This document shows, piece after piece, positions 1-6,139 of a stretch of DNA of 8,302 nucleotides (position 1 is the first letter of the stretch; each line of letters starts with the position of its first letter). Source of the stretch: an uncultured Oscillospiraceae bacterium (GTDB lineage: Bacteria > Bacillota > Clostridia > Oscillospirales > Oscillospiraceae); contig CALWXI010000139.1 in NCBI GenBank assembly GCA_944385455.1, positions 1 through 8,302 of the forward strand. Direction: 5' to 3'. Both the position numbers and the translations under genes were made by a program. A model generated the notes under the pieces. That model had not been told where the DNA came from, ran no database searches, and worked only from the letters and a program-made list of their open reading frames with translations.

Positions 1-297
1 GCCTATGCCGCAGCCAAAGGCGGCGTGGCCCAGCTGACCAAGGCCCTGAGCAACGACTGGGCCGGCAGCGGCATCCAGGTCAACGCCATTGCCCCCGGCT
101 ACATGGCCACCGATATGAACGCGGCCCTGCTGGACCCCGCCAATCCCCGCTTCCAGCAGATCTCCGACCGGATCCCCGCCCACCGCTGGGGCACCGGCGA
201 GGATATGAAGGGCGCATGCGTGTTCCTTGCGTCTCCCGCCAGCGACTACATCACCGGCGTCATTCTGCCTGTGGACGGCGGATATTTGGTCAAATAA
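1..297 (+). CDS. Short-chain dehydrogenase/reductase (SDR), C-terminal part, KduD/gluconate 5-dehydrogenase-like
   Basis: Only the last 98 codons are present; the gene runs off the left edge and the reading frame starts at base 1. The visible part begins inside the SDR active site: Tyr2 and Lys6 of the fragment form the YxxxK catalytic pair (AYAAAKGG). It continues with the family's NAIAPGYMATDM segment, which normally closes over cofactor and substrate, and ends with the usual SDR tail (VFLASPASDYITG, then PVDGGYLVK). These enzymes are soluble NAD(P)-dependent oxidoreductases of sugars and sugar acids. The tail resembles the KduD / 2-deoxy-gluconate or gluconate 5-dehydrogenase branch, but the cofactor-binding N-terminus is missing, so the substrate cannot be assigned. 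The gene lies 15 bases upstream of dgoD on the same strand, so a role in hexonate catabolism is a reasonable inference. Confidence 0.9.
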   Translation, partial: AYAAAKGGVAQLTKALSNDWAGSGIQVNAIAPGYMATDMNAALLDPANPRFQQISDRIPAHRWGTGEDMKGACVFLASPASDYITGVILPVDGGYLVK

Positions 298-302
298 AGG
301 AG
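296..302 (+). promoter_or_regulatory. Ribosome binding site of dgoD
   Basis: AAAGGAG overlaps the stop codon of the SDR gene. Two in-frame ATG codons follow, at 307 (4 nt spacing) and 313 (10 nt spacing). The 313 start gives a protein beginning MKIT, as in characterised D-galactonate dehydratases, and is preferred for that reason; spacing alone does not settle it. Confidence 0.7.
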
Positions 303-312
303 TTTGATGGAT

Positions 313-1461
313 ATGAAAATCACGAATCTGAATCTTTATCTGGTCCGCCCCAGATGGTGCTTCCTGGAGATGGAGACGGACGAGGGCATCACCGGCTGGG
401 GCGAACCCGTGCTGGAGGGCCACTGCGACGCAGTGAAAGCCTGCGTGGAGGAGATGAAGCCCTACCTCATCGGCCAGGACCCCGGCCGCATCGAGGACCT
501 GTGGAGCACCATCTACCGCGCCGGCTTCTATCGGGGCGGCGGCGTGCTGATGAGTGCCATTGCCGGCATCGACCAGGCCCTCTGGGACATCAAGGGCAAG
601 CGCTTCGGCGTGCCGGTCTATGAGCTGATGGGCGGCGCGTGCCGCGACTCCATCCGGGTGTACTCCTGGATCGGCGGCGACCGCCCCGCCGACGTGGGCA
701 AGGCTGCCCGGGAGAAGATGGACGCGGGCTTCACCGCGGTGAAGATGAACGCCACCGAGGAGCTGCAGTTTATCGATACCTTCGCCAAGATCGACCAGGT
801 CTTGGAGCGGGTGGCCTCCATCCGGGAAGCCTGCGGCAAGTACTTCGGCATCGCCATCGATTTCCACGGCCGGGTCCACAAACCCATGGCCAAGGTGCTG
901 GCCAAGAAGCTGGAGGAATTCGATCCCATGTTCCTGGAGGAGCCGGTGCTGTGCGAGAACATGGAATACTTCCCGGAGATCGCCGCCTGCTGCAACATCC
1001 CCATCGCCACCGGCGAGCGGCTTTTCACCCGCTGGGACTTCAAGCGGCTTTTTAAGACCGGCGGCGTGGACATCATTCAGCCGGACCTGTCCCATGCAGG
1101 CGGCCTCACCGAGGTCAAGAAGATCGCCGCCATGGCGGAGGCCTACGACATCGCCCTGGCGCCCCACTGCCCCCTGGGCCCCATCGCCCTGGCCTCCTGC
1201 CTGAACGTGGACGCCACCAGCTACAACGCCGCCATCCAGGAACAGAGCATCGGCATCCACTACAACGTGGGCAAGAGCGTGCTGGACTATGTGAAAAACC
1301 AGGCGGACTTCACCTTCGTGGACGGTATGGTCCGGATGCCCCGGCTGCCGGGCCTGGGCGTGGAGGTAAACCGGGAACTGGTGCTGGAGGAGGCCAAAAC
1401 GCCCCACAGCTGGAAAAATCCCGTCTGGCGCCACAAGGACGGCTCCGTGGCGGAGTGGTGA
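313..1461 (+). CDS. dgoD: D-galactonate dehydratase (enolase superfamily)
   Basis: The enzyme dehydrates D-galactonate to 2-dehydro-3-deoxy-D-galactonate, the first committed step of the De Ley-Doudoroff route, in the cytoplasm with Mg2+. With the start at 313 the product is 382 residues, the length of E. coli DgoD, and it aligns without visible gaps. Family signatures are present throughout: GWGEPV near 28-33, RAGFYRGG at 69-76, SAIAGIDQALWDIKGK at 81-96, and the end NPVWRHKDGSVAEW. The expected active-site residues fall at the same numbers as I recall for the E. coli enzyme: Asp183, Glu209 and Glu235 as metal ligands, and His185 (DFH) and His285 (APHCPLGP) as acid/base residues. It follows the SDR gene by 15 bases and is probably co-transcribed with it. 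No kinase or aldolase for the rest of the pathway is visible here. An alternative start at 307 would add two residues. The assignment at subgroup level is very secure. Confidence 0.96.
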   Translation: MKITNLNLYLVRPRWCFLEMETDEGITGWGEPVLEGHCDAVKACVEEMKPYLIGQDPGRIEDLWSTIYRAGFYRGGGVLMSAIAGIDQALWDIKGKRFGVPVYELMGGACRDSIRVYSWIGGDRPADVGKAAREKMDAGFTAVKMNATEELQFIDTFAKIDQVLERVASIREACGKYFGIAIDFHGRVHKPMAKVLAKKLEEFDPMFLEEPVLCENMEYFPEIAACCNIPIATGERLFTRWDFKRLFKTGGVDIIQPDLSHAGGLTEVKKIAAMAEAYDIALAPHCPLGPIALASCLNVDATSYNAAIQEQSIGIHYNVGKSVLDYVKNQADFTFVDGMVRMPRLPGLGVEVNRELVLEEAKTPHSWKNPVWRHKDGSVAEW

Positions 1462-1480
1462 TCTCCCTTCAACGGTACTG

Positions 1481-1517
1481 AAAAAGAGACTGCGGAAATT
1501 TCCGCAGTCTCTTTTTT
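1481..1517. terminator. Bidirectional intrinsic terminator between dgoD and xdhC
   Basis: The half AAAAAGAGACTGCGGAAA (1481-1498) is followed directly by its exact reverse complement (1499-1516), giving a perfect 36-bp inverted repeat. The core is a GC-containing stem (GAGACTGCGG/CCGCAGTCTC), with five A on the left and six T on the right, so a transcript from either strand carries a stem followed by a U run. It begins 19 nt after the dgoD stop and lies 6 nt past the xdhC stop, between convergent genes, which fits shared termination of both operons. Confidence 0.9.
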
Positions 1518-1523
1518 ACGCAT

Positions 1524-2486
1524 TTACGCCGGACAGGCGCCGCCCTTCCGCCCGCCCCGGATGGCGGCCCGGCAGGCCACCAGCTCCGACGCCACGCTGA
1601 CAGCGATCTCCAGAGGTGTCTCCGCACCGATCTCCAGCCCGATGGGCAGGTGCAGGGCCTGGATCTGGGCTTGGGGGCAGCCGTCCGCCTCCAGATTCCG
1701 CCGGACGAAGGCCAGCTTCTTCCGGCTGCCCATGCACCCCACATAGGCCGGCTCGCAGGGCAGCACCTGCCGCAGCACCGCCAGATCCGCCTCATGGCCC
1801 GGGGTCATCACCACCACATAGTCCGCACGGGTGATGTTCACGAAGTCCGCGATGCGGCCGAAATCCCCCAGCACTACCCGAGCCGCGCCGGGAAACCGCT
1901 CCGGCCGGGCCAGCTCCGGTCTCTGATCGAACACCACCACCCGAAAGTCCAGCCGCGCCAGCAGCGGGGCCAGAGCCGCGCCCACATGGCCGCCGCCGAA
2001 GAGATACAATGTCTCCCCGGGCCGGATGCCCTCGGTATAAACACCCCCGGCAAACGTGACGCCCGCCGCCGCGGCCCCCTCTTCCACCGAGATCCCCCGG
2101 ACATCCAGACGCACCGCAGCCTCTGCCCCGCGATCCAGGACCTGGGCCCACCGCTCCAGCTGCGGCAGCGCCTCCGCCTCCAGGCACACCAGCAGCAGCG
2201 TCACAGCTCCGCCGCACACCGCCCCGGCGTCGCCGCCGTTTTCCAGCCCGTAGGTCCGGACGCAGCCTCCGCCGCGCTTTAACAGCGCCTCCGCCTCCCG
2301 CCGGACCAGCAGCTCCACCCGGCCGCCGCCCACAGTGCCCACGGAGTCCTCCGCAAAGACCGCCATCCGGGCCCCCGGGCCACGGGGAGCGGAGCCCTCC
2401 GCCGCAGCCACCGTACAGAGCACCGCCCGGCTCCCCTGCCGCAGCCGGGCGCACACAGCCTCCAGCAGCGCGCGATCTCCCATCAT
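1524..2486 (-). CDS. xdhC: XdhC/CoxI-family molybdenum hydroxylase maturation protein
   Basis: XdhC proteins bind molybdenum cofactor, help its sulfuration, and hand it to xanthine dehydrogenase-type hydroxylases without becoming part of the mature enzyme. The 320-residue product has both domains of the family. The N-terminal XdhC domain shows GSAPRGPGARM at 31-41, TVGGGRVE at 51-58 and the Cys-Gly-Gly at 91-93. The C-terminal Rossmann-type domain shows FGGGHVGAALAPLL near 163-176, followed by VVVFD, TPGHEADLAVL, YVGCMGSRKK (248-257) and the characteristic PIGLEIGAETPLEIAVSV (281-298). An AAGGAG ribosome binding site lies 9 nt before the ATG at 2486; a second ATG follows directly. It starts 4 nt after yqeB ends, so the two are probably translationally coupled, and it is the last gene before the terminator. 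With YqeB next door it probably serves a selenium-dependent hydroxylase, which is inference. Confidence 0.93.
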   Translation of the reverse strand: MMGDRALLEAVCARLRQGSRAVLCTVAAAEGSAPRGPGARMAVFAEDSVGTVGGGRVELLVRREAEALLKRGGGCVRTYGLENGGDAGAVCGGAVTLLLVCLEAEALPQLERWAQVLDRGAEAAVRLDVRGISVEEGAAAAGVTFAGGVYTEGIRPGETLYLFGGGHVGAALAPLLARLDFRVVVFDQRPELARPERFPGAARVVLGDFGRIADFVNITRADYVVVMTPGHEADLAVLRQVLPCEPAYVGCMGSRKKLAFVRRNLEADGCPQAQIQALHLPIGLEIGAETPLEIAVSVASELVACRAAIRGGRKGGACPA

Positions 2487-2490
2487 GGCG

Positions 2491-3294
2491 TCACGCTCCT
2501 TCCCCGGGGCGGCAGCCGAAGTGCAGCAGCGCCTCCAGCACGCCGCCGCCCACCGCCAGGGACTTGTCCGAGGCGTACCGGCAGTGGTCCGTCTGACACC
2601 GGGGGTCGATGTCCCCGCTCTTCATCCCCGCCGTCACATGGCACCCGGCAGGCAGCAGTCCCCGCAGGCAGCCGTCGATGGTGCAGCGCATAGGGACTCC
2701 GTCCACCGTGGCGGCCACCTCTCCGGCACACACCATCTGCCCAATCTCCATACATGGAGTGAACACGCCATCCGCCGGGGCCCGAAGCACCCGCTCCGCC
2801 CCATAGCCGCCGATGATCCCCGGCACGCCGGTGTTGGGCAGCGGGGAGCCGGTGTACAGCGCCCGGCCCAGAGTGTGGCCGCGCTTCGTCTCCACAGCGG
2901 CGTGGCAATCCACCCCTGCCGTGAAGCCCGGTCCCACACCGATGACCACCGGCGCGTCGGTGATGGCGGTGCCCAGGTTCCGCTTGGCCAGAATGGCATC
3001 CACCACACCCGCCGGGTGCAGCGTCTGAATGCAGGTTCCCGCCGGGTCCACCAACACCGCCACGCAGCCCTGCCGGGTCAGCGTCAAGGCCTCCTGCGCC
3101 TCCGCCGCGCGGACGGCGGCCACGCCCTCCACCTCCGTCCGGCCCAGCCGGACGGCCTCGGAAAAGCTGACGGTGCGCCGCACAGCGGTAGGCTCCGGCA
3201 GATCCGTCATCACCAGAGAAAATCCGGCGCGGTAAAGACGCAGGGCAATGCCTGTGGCCAGATCTCCCGCGCCGCGGATCACGATGGGCATCAT
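2491..3294 (-). CDS. yqeB: Selenium-dependent molybdenum hydroxylase system protein, YqeB/EF_2563 family
   Basis: The 267-residue product matches the YqeB (EF_2563) family, known from comparative genomics to occur with labile-selenium molybdenum hydroxylases and selD; its biochemical role is not settled. The N-terminus has a nucleotide-binding-like VIRGAGDLATGIALRLYRAGF (5-25). The middle has LVDPAGTC (81-88), VVIGVGPGFTAGVDCHAAVETKRGHTLGR over 116-144, and NTGVPGIIGGYGAERVLRAPADG over 154-176. The end has SGDIDPR (226-232) and SLAVGGGVLEALL. Conserved-looking cysteines are Cys130, Cys181, Cys204 and Cys209. The start is set by AGGAGG at 3299-3304: two consecutive ATG codons lie 4 nt (3294) and 7 nt (3291) after it, and the second has the better spacing. 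A much longer open frame continues upstream to 3885 but lies antiparallel to nothing and simply shadows modC out of frame, so it is not part of the protein. It is separated from modC by 65 nt. Confidence 0.92.
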   Translation of the reverse strand: MMPIVIRGAGDLATGIALRLYRAGFSLVMTDLPEPTAVRRTVSFSEAVRLGRTEVEGVAAVRAAEAQEALTLTRQGCVAVLVDPAGTCIQTLHPAGVVDAILAKRNLGTAITDAPVVIGVGPGFTAGVDCHAAVETKRGHTLGRALYTGSPLPNTGVPGIIGGYGAERVLRAPADGVFTPCMEIGQMVCAGEVAATVDGVPMRCTIDGCLRGLLPAGCHVTAGMKSGDIDPRCQTDHCRYASDKSLAVGGGVLEALLHFGCRPGEGA

Positions 3295-3309
3295 ACTTCC
3301 TCCTTGCTT

Positions 3310-3325
3310 CCGGGCAGGCGCCCGG
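3310..3325 (-). other. Small GC hairpin in the modC-yqeB gap
   Basis: CCGGGC and GCCCGG pair around a 4-nt loop within the 65-nt gap between modC and yqeB. On the minus strand it lies just before the yqeB ribosome binding site. There is no U run after it, so it is not a classical terminator. It could be a processing or RNA-stability element, or chance in GC-rich DNA. I see no convincing promoter in this gap. Confidence 0.3.
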
Positions 3326-3359
3326 CTACCGCCATTGTAAGCCGCGGCAGCAATGCCTG

Positions 3360-4385
3360 TCAACCAGGCAGCACCCACACCCGCTCCGGGTCCAGGGAAA
3401 GCGCCGTCTCCGCGCCCGGCGGTATGTCCGCCGGAGCCGGCAGCTCCGCCCAAAGAGGCGGGGCATCCCTCTCCGCCCCAGCCAGGCGCACCAGCAGCGC
3501 GGCGTGCCGCATATCCCGGCGCACCCGCTCCACAGTGCCCCGCAGGGGACCTTCTCCCAGGCGGATGGCCCCGGCGGGCACGCCCAAGGTCCACTGTCCC
3601 GCCGGAACACGCCGCGGCAGGGTCACACTCCAAGCCGGGACGGTAAGGCAGGTCCCGTCGGAAACCGCCGGGACAAAGTTTCGGCACCCTGCCAGACGCG
3701 CGGCCCCTGCGGTCTCCGGATGCAGCAGCATCTCCTCCATGCTGGCGACCCGTCCCGTCCGTCCCGCCTCCAGGATGCACACCCGGCGGCAGTTGCGGCA
3801 GCACTCCTCCGGATCGTGGGACACCCACAGGATGGGTCCGGAAAACCCGGACAGCAGATCTGTCAGCTCCGTCTCCAGATTCCATTTAAGATACTCGTCC
3901 AGAGCGGAAAAGGGCTCGTCCAGCAGGATGGCCTGCGGGCGGCTGGCCAGGATCCGGGCCAGGGCCACCCGCTGCTGCTGCCCGCCGGACAGCTGGGCGG
4001 GGTAGTGTCCCCCCAGCCCCTCCAGATGGAAGGACCGGAGATACTCCGCCGTCAGGCGGTCCCGCTCCGCGCCCTTTGCCGGGACGGCGCAGCGGATATT
4101 CTGCGCCGCCGTCATATTGGGAAACAGCGCGTACTGCTGAAAGAGATATCCCACCTGCCGCTGCTGGGGACGGAGGTTCACCCCCGCCGCGCTGTCAAAG
4201 AGCACCCGGTCTCCCAGGGTGATGCGGCCCCGGTCCGGAGTCAGGATGCCCGCGATGCACCGAAGGGTAACGCTCTTGCCGCAGCCGGAGGCCCCCAGCA
4301 GCGCCAGCGTCTCCTCCTCCGCCGTGAAGGATGCCCGCAGGTGAAAATCCCCCAGACGCTTTTCGATGTCCACACTCAGTTTCAT
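3360..4385 (-). CDS. modC: Molybdate ABC transporter ATP-binding protein ModC
   Basis: This is the cytoplasmic ATPase that powers molybdate import with ModA and ModB. The 341-residue product has the full ABC motif set: Walker A GASGCGKS (31-38), Q-loop Gln83 in LFQQYALFPNMT, signature LSGGQ (132-136), Walker B AILLDEP (152-158) and switch His190 in WVSHDPEE. After about residue 235 a C-terminal extension of about 100 residues resembles the TOBE/Mop-type domain of molybdate importers (GTVERVRRDMRHAALLVRL region), which binds oxyanion in some relatives. The ATG at 4385 overlaps the modB stop as ATGA, so translation is coupled; an open frame upstream of that ATG shadows modB and is not used. An odd feature is four Cys within nine residues (Cys195, 196, 199, 203) just after the switch His. 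A sulfate or spermidine type ATPase is less likely given the ModA and ModB neighbours. Confidence 0.94.
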   Translation of the reverse strand: MKLSVDIEKRLGDFHLRASFTAEEETLALLGASGCGKSVTLRCIAGILTPDRGRITLGDRVLFDSAAGVNLRPQQRQVGYLFQQYALFPNMTAAQNIRCAVPAKGAERDRLTAEYLRSFHLEGLGGHYPAQLSGGQQQRVALARILASRPQAILLDEPFSALDEYLKWNLETELTDLLSGFSGPILWVSHDPEECCRNCRRVCILEAGRTGRVASMEEMLLHPETAGAARLAGCRNFVPAVSDGTCLTVPAWSVTLPRRVPAGQWTLGVPAGAIRLGEGPLRGTVERVRRDMRHAALLVRLAGAERDAPPLWAELPAPADIPPGAETALSLDPERVWVLPG

Positions 4386-5071
4386 GCCGTCCGCCTCCTG
4401 CCAGGCGCCGCCGTCTCCCGCTGCCGCCGCTCCAGCAGATTCACCGCCAGCAAAATCACGGCGGAAATGGCCACGTTCACCAGCACCCACCGAAAGGCCA
4501 GGGCGTCATCATTGGTGCGCCAGAGCTGGTAGACGGTGGTGGAGATGGTGGCGGTGCGGCCGGGGGTATAGCCTGCGATCATGGAAGTGGCGCCATACTC
4601 TCCCAAAGCCCGGGCAAAGGAGAGCACGGTCCCCGCCAGGATGCCCTGCCGGCAGCAGGGCATCCGCACCCGCCAGAAGATGTAGGTGTTGGAGAGCCCC
4701 AGGGTCCGTCCGGCATCCGCCAGCGTCTCGTCGAAGGCTTCAAAGGCCCCCCGCACCGTACGGTACATCAGCGGGAAAATCACCACGGCGGTGGCGAAGA
4801 TGGCGGACCACCAGGTCATCACCAGCTTCACGCCGAAGACCTCCAGCGCCCACGCGCCGATCACCCGCTTGGGCCCCAGCACCCGCAGCAGCAGATAGCC
4901 CACCACTGTGGGCGGCAGCACCAGCGGCAGCGTCAGCACCACATCCAGCAATCCTTTGATGACCCGGGGCAGCCGGGCCACATAGTAGGCCGCGGCGATG
5001 CCGGCGAAGAAGATCACAGCAGTGGAAATGGCGGCGATGCGCAGGGAATTCCACAGGGGATACCAGTCCAT
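4382..5071 (-). CDS. modB: Molybdate ABC transporter permease ModB
   Basis: This is the membrane permease that passes molybdate from ModA across the cytoplasmic membrane. The 229-residue product (from ATG 5071) equals the E. coli ModB length and begins MDWYPLWNSLRIA, as typical ModB proteins do. Hydrophobic segments suggest about five membrane spans: residues near 7-31 (ending FFAGIAAAYYVA), 40-66 (VVLTLPLVLPPTVVGYLLL), 82-104 (MTWWSAIFATAVVIFPLM), 140-160 and 195-215. The cytoplasmic EAA loop is clear (EAFDETLADAGRTLGL, followed by FWRVRMP), as is the LSFARALGEYGAT motif of molybdate/sulfate permeases. The start at 5071 has an AGGAGG site 6 nt upstream; an in-frame ATG at 5095 would add eight uncharacteristic residues. 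It overlaps modC by 4 nt and starts 47 nt after modA. Confidence 0.95.
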   Translation of the reverse strand: MDWYPLWNSLRIAAISTAVIFFAGIAAAYYVARLPRVIKGLLDVVLTLPLVLPPTVVGYLLLRVLGPKRVIGAWALEVFGVKLVMTWWSAIFATAVVIFPLMYRTVRGAFEAFDETLADAGRTLGLSNTYIFWRVRMPCCRQGILAGTVLSFARALGEYGATSMIAGYTPGRTATISTTVYQLWRTNDDALAFRWVLVNVAISAVILLAVNLLERRQRETAAPGRRRTA

Positions 5072-5077
5072 GGGACA

Positions 5078-5083
5078 CCTCCT
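5078..5083 (-). promoter_or_regulatory. Ribosome binding site of modB
   Basis: AGGAGG on the minus strand, 6 nt before the ATG at 5071. It decides for this start over the upstream ATG at 5095, which has no comparable site. Confidence 0.8.
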
Positions 5084-5118
5084 CACCGGGGGCAAAAATA
5101 CCCCTCCTCAAGATTCGT

Positions 5119-5982
5119 TCAGAACGCGGGAGAGAACCCCACGCTCTCAAATACGGCCATGGCCGCGTCGCTTTGCAGGTAGTCCAGCAGAGCCTGGGCC
5201 TGCTCCGTCTTGCCCGCCTTCAGAACGGCGGCGGGATAAATCACCTGACCGCACATCTCGGGGGTGGCGCCGTCCACCACGGTGAGCCCAGCGGAGAAGG
5301 CGTCGGTGGCATAGATAATGCCGCAGTCCACGGCGCCCTCGCTGACCTGGGTGGTGACCTCTTTGACATCGGAGCCGTACGTCAGCTTGCCGGCGGCCTC
5401 CATATCCGCCACGGAGAGGCCGTAGTAGTCAAAGATCTTCAGCGTGTACTGTCCCACCGGCACGTCGCTGTTGCCCATGGCCAGCAGCACGCTGTCCCCG
5501 CCGCCCAGCAGCCCGGCCAGCTGATCAAAGCTCTCGATCCCCGCGGGATTCCCCTCCGGCACCGCCAGCGTCACCTTGTTTTCCAAAAGGTCGATGCGGC
5601 TGCCCTCCAGCAGCATGTCCAGGCCGTCGGGGTTCTTCTCCGCATCGTCCGCCAGCGTGCCGTCCAGGGCGTTCATCTGGGTGGGGGCGGCGGAAATGAA
5701 GAGGTCACAGTCCGCGCCCTCCTTGATCTGGGTCAGCAGGTCTCCGGAGGAGGCGAAGTTGAAGGTCATCGTCACCTCCGGGGCAACGTCCTTGTAAAGC
5801 TCCGCGATCTCCGTCAGCGTCTCCGTCATGGAGGCGGCGGCGAAGATCATCAGCTCCGTCTGCGCCTCCCCGCCCTGCTCCGTTTCCGGAACCGCCTCCT
5901 CGCTGCCGCCGCAGGCTGTGAGGCTCAGGGTCAGAGACAGCGCCAGCGCCAAAGACATCCACTTTTTCACTCGTTTCATCAT
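5119..5982 (-). CDS. modA: Molybdate-binding lipoprotein ModA
   Basis: This is the extracytoplasmic molybdate/tungstate receptor of the ModABC importer. The 287-residue precursor has a basic N-terminus (MKRVKKW), a hydrophobic stretch, and a lipobox LTAC with Cys24 as the lipidation site, so it is probably anchored to the outer face of the membrane of a Gram-positive cell. A short acidic linker (25-42) precedes the binding domain. Ligand-pocket motifs of ModA are visible: FAAASMTETL with Ser51, FASSGDLLTQI with Ser78/Ser79, PVGQYTLK (175-182) with Val176 and Tyr179, and GIIYATDA with Tyr224. The family end YPAAVLKAG...ALLDYLQSDAA is present. AAAGG lies 8 nt before the first of two adjacent ATG codons (5982, 5979). 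A 157-nt gap separates it from the upstream MoeA-like gene, so it may have its own promoter. Confidence 0.95.
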   Translation of the reverse strand: MMKRVKKWMSLALALSLTLSLTACGGSEEAVPETEQGGEAQTELMIFAAASMTETLTEIAELYKDVAPEVTMTFNFASSGDLLTQIKEGADCDLFISAAPTQMNALDGTLADDAEKNPDGLDMLLEGSRIDLLENKVTLAVPEGNPAGIESFDQLAGLLGGGDSVLLAMGNSDVPVGQYTLKIFDYYGLSVADMEAAGKLTYGSDVKEVTTQVSEGAVDCGIIYATDAFSAGLTVVDGATPEMCGQVIYPAAVLKAGKTEQAQALLDYLQSDAAMAVFESVGFSPAF

Positions 5983-6016
5983 TCAGCACACCTTTCTTCC
6001 GCCGCTTTCCGGCGTG

Positions 6017-6044
6017 ATATTTTAATAAGGGATACGGTTTTCAA
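6017..6044 (-). promoter_or_regulatory. Possible promoter upstream of modA
   Basis: This is a short AT-rich patch in otherwise GC-rich DNA. On the minus strand TTGAAA (6044-6039) could be a -35 box. AAATAT (6022-6017) at 16-nt spacing, or TAAAAT (6024-6019) at 14 nt, could be the -10 box. Neither -10 is a good match. A start near 6010 would leave a leader of about 28 nt before modA. The placement after a hairpin and before the transporter genes fits a separate mod transcript, but this is only a pattern match. Confidence 0.35.
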
Positions 6045-6050
6045 AGAACT

Positions 6051-6075
6051 GCCGCTGCCGCACGGCGGCAGCGGC
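6051..6075 (-). terminator. Strong GC hairpin, possible weak terminator after the MoeA-like gene
   Basis: GCCGCTGCCGC and GCGGCAGCGGC form a perfect 11-bp stem with a 3-nt loop. It starts 10 nt after the second UGA of the MoeA-like frame. On the minus strand it is followed by AGTTCTTTG, which is only moderately U-rich, so termination could be partial. It may instead stabilise or process the transcript between the moa and mod parts of the cluster. Confidence 0.45.
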
Positions 6076-6085
6076 GCCTCCGCTT

Positions 6086-6139
6086 TCATTTTCCGAAGGG
6101 GCAGATGGGATAGCGGAAGGGCTTGCAGCCCAGGCACAA
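6086..6139 (-). other. In-frame Cys-containing tail beyond the UGA of the MoeA-like gene
   Basis: Directly after the UGA at 6140-6142 the same frame continues for 17 sense codons, LCLGCKPFRYPICPFGK, and ends at a second UGA (6086-6088). Fourteen of the 17 codons end in G or C, as in the surrounding genes, while first and second positions are much less GC-rich. That is the signature of a translated sequence. From memory of the family, many firmicute molybdopterin-binding proteins of this type end in a similar Cys-rich tail (roughly GxGGLCLxC, several residues, then PxCPFGK). By that comparison the UGA sits where a Gly codon is usual. This stretch is therefore best read as the real C-terminus of the gene, now behind a stop, or reached by recoding. 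The Cys pattern C-x2-C-x7-C could bind metal. Confidence 0.65.

Noticed and set aside
3295..3885. Upstream extension of the yqeB frame on the minus strand
   Set aside because: It overlaps modC out of frame, has low-complexity Gly/Arg composition, and a strong AGGAGG site sits right before the ATG pair at 3294/3291.
2335..4005. Open frame of 556 codons on the plus strand
   Set aside because: It is antisense to xdhC, yqeB and modC, all of which have clear family motifs. Its composition (Arg, Ala, Pro, Ser, His rich, no recognisable domain) is that of a GC-driven shadow frame.
5089..5104. GGGG...CCCC mini-hairpin with a T-rich loop in the modA-modB gap
   Set aside because: A 4-bp stem with an 8-nt loop is too weak, and the gap is only 47 nt inside a transporter operon.
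5983..6139. Molybdenum cofactor riboswitch in the leader of modA
   Set aside because: Such RNAs occur near mod and moa genes, but I could not recognise the conserved multi-stem structure; only one strong hairpin is evident. A covariance-model search would decide.
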